18,875 nt of DNA from Oscillospiraceae bacterium (GTDB lineage Bacteria > Bacillota > Clostridia > Oscillospirales > Ruminococcaceae). The stretch covers positions 1-18,875 of the forward strand of contig CAADVD010000049.1 in assembly GCA_900752435.1 (NCBI GenBank), given 5' to 3'. Shown here piece by piece: positions 13,871 to 18,875 of this stretch (position 1 is the first letter of the stretch; every line of letters begins with the position of its first letter). A model generated the notes under the pieces. It was not told where the DNA came from. It did no database searches and saw nothing but the letters and a program-made list of their open reading frames with translations. The translations under genes were made by a program, and so were the position numbers.

Positions 13871-14167
13871 ATGTCCGAATCGACGATGAGTCTTATTAGC
13901 ATGTTTATTCCGTTGATTTTGTTATTTGTTTTGATGTATTTTATGCTGATTCGTCCGCAGAAGAAAAAAGACAAAGAAACGCAGAAAATGCGGAATAATG
14001 TGCAGGTAGGGGATGAAGTGACTACCATCGGCGGTATTATCGGTATCGTTGTCAGCCTGAAAGAAGACACTTTGGTGATTGAAACCGCAGGTGAACGCAA
14101 CAAAATTCGCATTAAACGCTGGGCCATTCAAAGCAATGACACGGTGCATGATGATGCAGAAGCGTAA
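13871..14167 (+). CDS. yajC: Preprotein translocase accessory subunit YajC
   Basis: YajC is a small inner-membrane subunit that associates with SecDF and SecYEG. The 98-residue protein has one N-terminal membrane span (about 8-28) ending in the family motif MLIRPQKKKDKE, then the soluble part with VGDEVTTIGGIIGIV and the strand-rich end. ATG 13871 follows GGAGGTG; the upstream in-frame leucine-type start at 13853 precedes that site and is rejected. In many clostridia yajC is followed by a TIGR04086-type membrane gene and the SCIFF pair, as here; secD, secF and tgt are not in this window. Confidence 0.93.
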   Translation: MSESTMSLISMFIPLILLFVLMYFMLIRPQKKKDKETQKMRNNVQVGDEVTTIGGIIGIVVSLKEDTLVIETAGERNKIRIKRWAIQSNDTVHDDAEA

Positions 14168-14244
14168 ATCACCATTTGCATAAATGCTCTTCCCGCCGCA
14201 TATAGTTTGTTATCAAGCAAAAGATCAAGGCGGGGGGAATCAAC

Positions 14245-14667
14245 ATGCAGGGTAGTGCAGTAAAACAGAATAGCCGGAAGCAAAACAAAGGAAATAACTT
14301 ATTATTTCCTTTATTTGTTAGTTTGGCGGGTGGTGCCGTCGGTGTATTGCTGTGGATGATCATTGGATCGATGATTCTGTCTCATATGAACATTCCACTG
14401 GTTTTGCCTGTGTTTTCGTTTATTGCCTTGATTTTTGGAGCAGTGGTAACAGGACTGCTAACGGCTCGTGCGTTTCGATGCGATAAACTGATTATGTGTG
14501 CCATCAGCGGGCTGATGCTGGCTTTGATTTTGGTACTGTGCAATCTGATCTGTTTTCGGGAAGCAATGTCGACACTTTCTTGGATTAAATATGGTACGGT
14601 GATTTTGGTTTCTGTATGTGTATCTTTTTGTGTACCGACAAACAAGAAAAGAAGAATTAGACGTTGA
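14245..14667 (+). CDS. TIGR04086-family membrane protein
   Basis: This 140-residue protein has about four hydrophobic spans (near 20-45, 52-72, 82-102 and 112-132), a basic, Asn-rich N-terminus and a strongly basic tail ending KKRRIRR. Size, topology and position between yajC and the SCIFF gene match the TIGR04086 family, which is typical of clostridia; its function is unknown. The ATG follows GGGGGGA. The six bases GGCGGG at that site can pair with CCCGCC at 14192-14197, possibly hiding the ribosome binding site. It is probably cotranscribed with yajC (77-bp gap, no terminator), and its stop codon overlaps the -35 box of the scfA promoter. Confidence 0.75.
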   Translation: MQGSAVKQNSRKQNKGNNLLFPLFVSLAGGAVGVLLWMIIGSMILSHMNIPLVLPVFSFIALIFGAVVTGLLTARAFRCDKLIMCAISGLMLALILVLCNLICFREAMSTLSWIKYGTVILVSVCVSFCVPTNKKRRIRR

Positions 14668-14692
14668 AAAATAAGTTGGTTTGTGCTATAAT
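14664..14692 (+). promoter_or_regulatory. Strong promoter of scfA
   Basis: TTGAAA (14664-14669) and TATAAT (14687-14692) are 17 bp apart, with an extended TG (14684-14685). The -35 box overlaps the TGA stop of the upstream membrane gene (14665-14667). Confidence 0.85.
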
Positions 14693-14753
14693 AAACACAA
14701 TGGGAGTTTTGATAGCGAACCTTGTGATACAATAATAAAAAGGAGAATGTTTC

Positions 14754-14891
14754 ATGAAACACGTTAAAACGTTGAATAAAGCGAATTTGAAGAAAACTGC
14801 TGCGACCGGTGGATGCGGCGAATGTCAGGCGTCCTGCCAATCCGCGTGCAAAACATCCTGCACCGTTGCAAACCAGAAATGTGAAAAGTAA
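14754..14891 (+). CDS. scfA: SCIFF ranthipeptide precursor (six cysteines in forty-five residues)
   Basis: This is a 45-residue ribosomal peptide precursor. The leader MKHVKTLNKANLKKTA is basic and is followed by a core with exactly six cysteines at 21, 24, 28, 32, 36 and 43, the defining SCIFF pattern. In characterised SCIFF peptides the maturase links Cys32 to Thr37 through a carbon-sulfur bond; both residues are present here at the same numbers. The ATG follows AAAAGGAGAA with ideal spacing. The gene has its own strong promoter and is closed by an intrinsic terminator just before the maturase gene. No exporter or peptidase gene is adjacent. The biological role is not settled; signalling or quorum-type roles have been proposed for some clostridial ranthipeptides. 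Confidence 0.95.
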   Translation: MKHVKTLNKANLKKTAATGGCGECQASCQSACKTSCTVANQKCEK

Positions 14892-14911
14892 TTCAATTGA
14901 ATGGTTTACGC

Positions 14912-14944
14912 TCAAGGGACATGGTGAATGTCCCTTGATTTTTT
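14912..14944 (+). terminator. Intrinsic terminator between scfA and scfB
   Basis: A perfect 11-bp stem (14912-14922 with 14928-14938), a GGTGA loop and six T residues (14939-14944). It lies 20 nt after the scfA stop and 30 nt before the scfB start, and should let only a fraction of transcripts reach scfB. Confidence 0.9.
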
Positions 14945-14974
14945 GGACAGAATACGATTTTAGGGGAACTGTAC

Positions 14975-16369
14975 ATGATACATAAATACCGTTTAAATCA
15001 CTTTAATATTGTGCTGGATGTACACAGTGGTGCGATTCATTTGGTGGATGATGTGCTCTACGATATGCTGGACTTTTTTACCGATGAACAGGGAAATCAA
15101 AAACGAGAGTTGACAAAGGATTGTCCGGAGGACGTTTGCAGTGCTCTGAGTCAAGATTACACCAATCAAGACATTCAGGACGCTTATGCCGAACTGGTTG
15201 AACTGCACGACAGCGATGTGCTGTATTCCGCTGATGATTATGAACAATATGCCAATATGATGGTGGCTTCTCCCATCAAGGCAATGTGTCTGCATATTGC
15301 GCACGACTGCAATTTGCGCTGTAAATACTGCTTTGCTTCAACCGGTGATTTTGGCGGCGGACGAAAGCTGTTGACAGCAGAAACCGGACGTGCGGCCATT
15401 GACTTTTTGCTGAAATATTCCAAAGGCCGGCGTAATCTGGAATTGGATTTCTTTGGCGGTGAGCCGTTGATGAACTTCGACGTGGTGAAGGAAGTGGTTC
15501 GCTACGCCAGAAGCAAGGAAGAAGAATACGGCAAAAATTTTCGCTTTACCATTACCACCAACGGCATTTTGCTGGATGACGACAAGATTGATTTTATCAA
15601 CAAGGAAATGTCCAATGTGGTGTTATCATTGGATGGCCGCCGCGAAATCAACGATGCACTTCGCCCCTCCGTCAATGGCAAGGGCAGCTACGACATCATT
15701 GTGCCAAAATATCAGAAATTAGTCGAAAAACGCGGAAAAGAACCGAATTCTTATGACCAATATTACGTTCGTGGTACCTTTACCAAACACAATTTGGATT
15801 TTTCAAAAGATGTGATGCATCTAAACGAATTGGGATTTGATCAGGTTTCGGTTGAGCCGGTTGTATCTCCAGAATATGCGGAATATGCCATCACGGAAGC
15901 TGATTTGCCACGCATTTTTCAAGAATATGAAGACTTAGCTGTTCAGTTGATTGAACGCAAAAAGGCGGGGACAGGCTTCAACTTTTTCCATTTTATGATT
16001 GATTTGGATCAAGGCCCATGTGCCATCAAACGTTTGCGTGGATGCGGATGCGGCAACGAATATGTGGCTGTAACACCGGATGGCGATGTATATCCATGCC
16101 ATCAGTTTGTTGGTATGGAGGACTGGAAAATGGGAAGCGTACACGATTTATCGGTAGATTTCAAGAAAAAGGATTATTTTGCGAAAGCCAATGTGTATGC
16201 AAAAGAGGATTGCAAGAACTGCTGGGCGAAATTCTATTGCAGCGGCGGATGCAATGCCAATAACCTGCAGTATGCGGGCGATGTGCTCAAGTCACACAAA
16301 ATCTCCTGTGAACTGGAGAAAAAGCGTTTGGAATGCGCCATTATGATCAAAGCGGCAATGGCGGAATAA
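14975..16369 (+). CDS. scfB: SCIFF radical SAM maturase (thioether-forming, SPASM domain)
   Basis: This iron-sulfur enzyme uses S-adenosylmethionine to install a thioether crosslink in the SCIFF peptide. The 464 residues are in the family range. Residues 1 to about 90 are expected to form the leader-binding RRE domain. The radical SAM cluster motif CNLRCKYC supplies Cys112, Cys116 and Cys119, followed by FFGGEPLMN (159-167). The SPASM region has Cys349, Cys357, Cys359, Cys375, Cys413, Cys416, Cys422, Cys426 and Cys445, enough for two further clusters. The start ATG follows AGGGGA. It probably depends on read-through from scfA, since no separate promoter is visible after the terminator, and it may extend into proC 43 bp downstream. 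Confidence 0.95.
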   Translation: MIHKYRLNHFNIVLDVHSGAIHLVDDVLYDMLDFFTDEQGNQKRELTKDCPEDVCSALSQDYTNQDIQDAYAELVELHDSDVLYSADDYEQYANMMVASPIKAMCLHIAHDCNLRCKYCFASTGDFGGGRKLLTAETGRAAIDFLLKYSKGRRNLELDFFGGEPLMNFDVVKEVVRYARSKEEEYGKNFRFTITTNGILLDDDKIDFINKEMSNVVLSLDGRREINDALRPSVNGKGSYDIIVPKYQKLVEKRGKEPNSYDQYYVRGTFTKHNLDFSKDVMHLNELGFDQVSVEPVVSPEYAEYAITEADLPRIFQEYEDLAVQLIERKKAGTGFNFFHFMIDLDQGPCAIKRLRGCGCGNEYVAVTPDGDVYPCHQFVGMEDWKMGSVHDLSVDFKKKDYFAKANVYAKEDCKNCWAKFYCSGGCNANNLQYAGDVLKSHKISCELEKKRLECAIMIKAAMAE

Positions 16370-16412
16370 CCGTGCCACCAACCCATAAACAAAAGAAAGC
16401 TGGTTAAAGAAT

Positions 16413-17201
16413 ATGAGTATCGGTTTTATCGGAGCCGGAAATATGGCAACGGCGATTATCAAAGGATATATTGGCAAAGCCACCACGGATGTTGTGGTAT
16501 ACGACATTGATTCTGAAAAAGTAAACCACTTAGCAGAATTGGGCGCAAAACGAGCAAATAACATCGCAGAATTAGCCGAACGTGTGCAATACCTCTTTTT
16601 GGCAGTCAAACCGCAGAATTTCCCAGAGGTGGTTGCAGGACTGAAAGGTCATGTCCGTACGGAAACTGTGCTGGTTTCCATTGCGGCCGGTATTACAGCG
16701 GATTATCTAAAAGCGGCTTTGGATTTTGATGTGAAGGTTGTTCTGGTGATGCCCAATACGCCATTGCTGTTGGGCTATGGTGCAAGCGCGCTGTCCAAGG
16801 CAGAACCGACTACGGATGCAGAATTTGATTTTGTCTGCAACATCTTTGCAAGCTCTGGCGTGATTGCTAAGATTGCTCCGAATCAAATGAATGAGGTGAT
16901 TCCGCTCAATGGCAGTTCACCTGCATTTATTTATGAATACGCCAAATATTTCATTGAATACGGGGAACAACAGGGATTTTCCTATGAGACAGCCCTGAAT
17001 CTGTTTGCTCAGTCCTTGATTGGTTCGGCAAAAATGATGACAGAATCCGGCTATAGCTTGGATGAGCTGATTCAAATGGTTTCCTCCAAAGGCGGTACCA
17101 CCATCGCTGGTCTGGATGCACTGCGGAAACACGACTTGCAGCGAACGGTTTTGGATTGCTGCGATCAATGCGCCAAACGTGCATATGAACTGTCTAAATA
17201 G
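16413..17201 (+). CDS. proC: Pyrroline-5-carboxylate reductase
   Basis: ProC reduces 1-pyrroline-5-carboxylate to proline with NAD(P)H. The 262 residues match the family. The N-terminal Rossmann loop GFIGAGNMA (4-12) is followed by FLAVKPQ, VLVSIAAGI and the conserved MPNTP segment; the C-terminal dimer domain has NGSSPAFIYEY and the SSKGGTTIAGL signature (Lys replaces the more usual Pro before GG). The ribosome binding site is weak (AAAG-rich) and no promoter lies in the 43-bp gap, so it is probably cotranscribed with scfB. No other proline gene is near; the neighbourhood with the SCIFF pair seems incidental. Confidence 0.95.
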   Translation: MSIGFIGAGNMATAIIKGYIGKATTDVVVYDIDSEKVNHLAELGAKRANNIAELAERVQYLFLAVKPQNFPEVVAGLKGHVRTETVLVSIAAGITADYLKAALDFDVKVVLVMPNTPLLLGYGASALSKAEPTTDAEFDFVCNIFASSGVIAKIAPNQMNEVIPLNGSSPAFIYEYAKYFIEYGEQQGFSYETALNLFAQSLIGSAKMMTESGYSLDELIQMVSSKGGTTIAGLDALRKHDLQRTVLDCCDQCAKRAYELSK

Positions 17202-17287
17202 AAATTATTGGTGAATATTTCTGGAAAACAATTTTTGAGTTTGTACATTTCTGTGGTATTTCGACATAAATTTACGAGATAACTGGT

Positions 17288-17315
17288 TATTATTTAATTT
17301 TTCGTAACATATACT
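17288..17315 (+). promoter_or_regulatory. Possible sigma-E type promoter of spoIIM
   Basis: TATTATT (17288-17294) and CATATACT (17308-17315) with a 13-bp spacer fit the mother-cell consensus KMATATT-N13-15-CATACAHT at 6 of 7 and 7 of 8 positions. A weaker vegetative reading of the same bases (TTATTA, 17 bp, TATACT) is possible. Confidence 0.45.
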
Positions 17316-17350
17316 GTCTTATAAAACATTAAGATAAGGATGATGTTACA

Positions 17351-18004
17351 ATGAGGACAAGCGGAAGAATCGTTTATCCAGGAAAAGGCAAAGTGCTTTC
17401 CATTCACAAAACAAAGGCTGCTTTTTATCAAAAAAGAGTTTTTTATATTTTGCTGGCTTTGTTCGTATTGGGATTGATGTATGGTTCCATTTTGCTCAAA
17501 AGCGGAAATACAGCTTTGCTGGAGCGGCTTGCCACCATTCAGAATGTTGCCGTAGCCAATAAGGTCAATCAATCCTTTGGCATTACTTTCGTTCATTCCT
17601 TGTTTTCCTCCGGTATTTTTGTGTTGCTGGCGTTTTTGTTGGGGTTCAGCGCCGTCACACAGCCAGCTACCTTTTTGACTGTATTTGTCAAAGGGCTGGG
17701 GCTTGGAAGTTCGATCGGTTATTTTTACTTGAATTATGGACTTGCCGGAGTGGGGTATAGTGCGCTGGTGATTATGCCAGGGGCGGTTATTTCGACCTTT
17801 GCGTTAATTTTATCGGCAAGGGAATCCGTCGCATTGTCCAATTTGCTTTTTTTCTCTTTTACAAAAGAAGAAAACGGCTGTAACAAATCTACGCTGAAGC
17901 TCTATCTGTTGAAGCATTTGATTTTGGGCGCTTTCGTTTTGGCATCATCATTTCTGGATGCCGTGATGGCCTTGATTTTTGCAGGGATTTTTCGCTTTGG
18001 CTGA
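17351..18004 (+). CDS. spoIIM: Stage II sporulation protein M
   Basis: SpoIIM is the membrane platform that holds the wall enzymes SpoIID and SpoIIP at the septum, driving engulfment of the forespore. The 217-residue protein has a short basic cytoplasmic start, a first span (about 30-49), and further hydrophobic spans with the family features FVHSLFSSGIFVLLAFLLGF, FVKGLGLG and the PGAVISTFALILSARES segment. Overall layout and length match SpoIIM. The ATG lies 10 nt after AAGGA. A sigma-E-like promoter precedes it, as expected for this gene. It is followed after 29 bp by a YesL-type gene with a strong ribosome binding site, probably in one operon. Confidence 0.88.
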   Translation: MRTSGRIVYPGKGKVLSIHKTKAAFYQKRVFYILLALFVLGLMYGSILLKSGNTALLERLATIQNVAVANKVNQSFGITFVHSLFSSGIFVLLAFLLGFSAVTQPATFLTVFVKGLGLGSSIGYFYLNYGLAGVGYSALVIMPGAVISTFALILSARESVALSNLLFFSFTKEENGCNKSTLKLYLLKHLILGAFVLASSFLDAVMALIFAGIFRFG

Positions 18005-18033
18005 TGTTTTATCAACATAAAGGAGAGGTGTTC

Positions 18034-18875
18034 ATGGCCGGATTTTTTGGCTTATTTGATTACACAAAACCGGGGAAGGGTGTCAACAAATCAGAACCGC
18101 AGAAAAAAAGATTTTTTTTCTTTTTTGAATTGTACTTTCGAAAATTCTGGAAGATCATCACGCTGAATCTGATTTACTTGCTGTTTTGCTTGCCAATTGT
18201 GACCATTGGCCCCGCTACGGCTGCGCTGATGAAAATTTGCAAAGAAATGAGCAATGAAAAGGGAATTTTTCTGTGGTCGGATTTTGTAGAAGCCTTTAAG
18301 AAAAACTTTAAGCAAGGGTTTGCGATGGGGATCATCGATTTAGTTTTTGCGTTTTTGTTGGCCTGCTGTTTATGGTTTTACTATCATCAGGCAATTGCAC
18401 AGGACAGTTTGTTCTATTATATTCTGCTGGGCGTTGCCATTTCTGCGCTCTTGATTGTGATTATGATGAACTATTACGTCTTTCTGATGATTCCGGTGCT
18501 GGATATGAAGTTAGGCGCGATGATTAAAAATTCGTTCATTATGGTCGCTATGGGGATTAAAACGAATTTGTGTACGCTGTTTTTTACCATTTTATTGAGC
18601 ATTCTTGTTTGGGGCATCTATCCGCTGATTACCATAATAGGCTGTTTGACCATCTTCTTTGCCACATACGGTTTTATTGTGGCATTTAACTCCTATCAAT
18701 ATATTGAAAAGTACATTATCCAGCCCTACTATGAACGAACGGGAGAAAAACGTCCAGATGTTTATTATCCGGAAGATGGTGACATCGATGAATTTATATT
18801 TGAGGATATCGGTACGCAGGAAAAACCAGCGGAAAAACCGGCTGTAAACGGAAATCGAGGAAAAACGATTAAATA
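18034..18875 (+). CDS. YesL/DUF624-family membrane protein (reaches window edge)
   Basis: About 280 residues are visible; the frame stays open to the last complete codon and the window ends in TA, so the stop may be the next base or the gene may continue. The protein begins MAGFFGLFDYTKPGKGV, then has about five hydrophobic spans, with the DUF624 pattern FWKIITLNLIYLLFCLPIVTIGPATAAL (starting near residue 38) being the clearest family mark. The C-terminal stretch after the last span is acidic and then basic and looks disordered. The start ATG follows AAAGGAGAGGTG. DUF624 proteins are often found with carbohydrate uptake genes, but here the partner is spoIIM; the function is unknown. Confidence 0.82.
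   Translation, partial: MAGFFGLFDYTKPGKGVNKSEPQKKRFFFFFELYFRKFWKIITLNLIYLLFCLPIVTIGPATAALMKICKEMSNEKGIFLWSDFVEAFKKNFKQGFAMGIIDLVFAFLLACCLWFYYHQAIAQDSLFYYILLGVAISALLIVIMMNYYVFLMIPVLDMKLGAMIKNSFIMVAMGIKTNLCTLFFTILLSILVWGIYPLITIIGCLTIFFATYGFIVAFNSYQYIEKYIIQPYYERTGEKRPDVYYPEDGDIDEFIFEDIGTQEKPAEKPAVNGNRGKTIK

Overview
The window looks like chromosomal DNA of a low-to-mid GC, endospore-forming Firmicute of class Clostridia, possibly Oscillospirales. The class call rests on a sporulation sigma factor (sigG), spoIIM, strong AGGAGG-type ribosome binding sites, TTGACA/TATAAT promoters, and the clostridial pairing of a SCIFF peptide with its radical SAM maturase. The order-level guess is weak. No rRNA, tRNA, CRISPR array, insertion sequence or phage gene was seen, so this reads as ordinary chromosome with one possible accessory cassette (metal efflux).

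Layout. 1-2400: gdhA (NADP-type glutamate dehydrogenase), whose promoter is separated from the gene by a terminator-like hairpin, then a short-chain reductase with the hallmark of the EF-P 5-aminopentanone reductase (YmfI) group. 2422-4831 (minus strand): endonuclease IV (nfo) and a membrane-anchored surface protein with three terpenoid-cyclase-type repeats. 5167-7849: a GH172/DUF2961 glycosidase with a long leader hairpin, and an M29 aminopeptidase. 7974-10673: a metal-response cassette of a CsoR-family repressor, a CPC-type P1B ATPase without an N-terminal metal-binding domain, and an overlapping 58-residue membrane protein; palindromes lie around the ATPase promoter. 10765-12190: uppP and a divergent DUF3783 gene. 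12301-13716: sigG (minus) and a divergent VanZ-like gene that probably starts at CTG. 13871-17201: yajC, a TIGR04086-type membrane protein, the SCIFF precursor scfA, its maturase scfB, and proC. 17351-18875: spoIIM and a YesL/DUF624-type membrane protein that reaches the window edge.

How the genes work together. The scfA-scfB pair is a complete ranthipeptide module. scfA has its own near-consensus promoter and is followed by an intrinsic terminator before scfB, an arrangement expected to give much more precursor than enzyme. The metal cassette plausibly forms a sensor, pump and accessory-protein unit. Sporulation genes are scattered, and each has an upstream sequence resembling the expected compartment-specific promoter (sigma-F/G type before sigG, sigma-E type before spoIIM). 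I found no clearly novel multigene system. The less-described items are the 58-aa partner of the P-type ATPase, the toroid-repeat surface protein, the gdhA leader hairpin and the GH172 leader inverted repeat.
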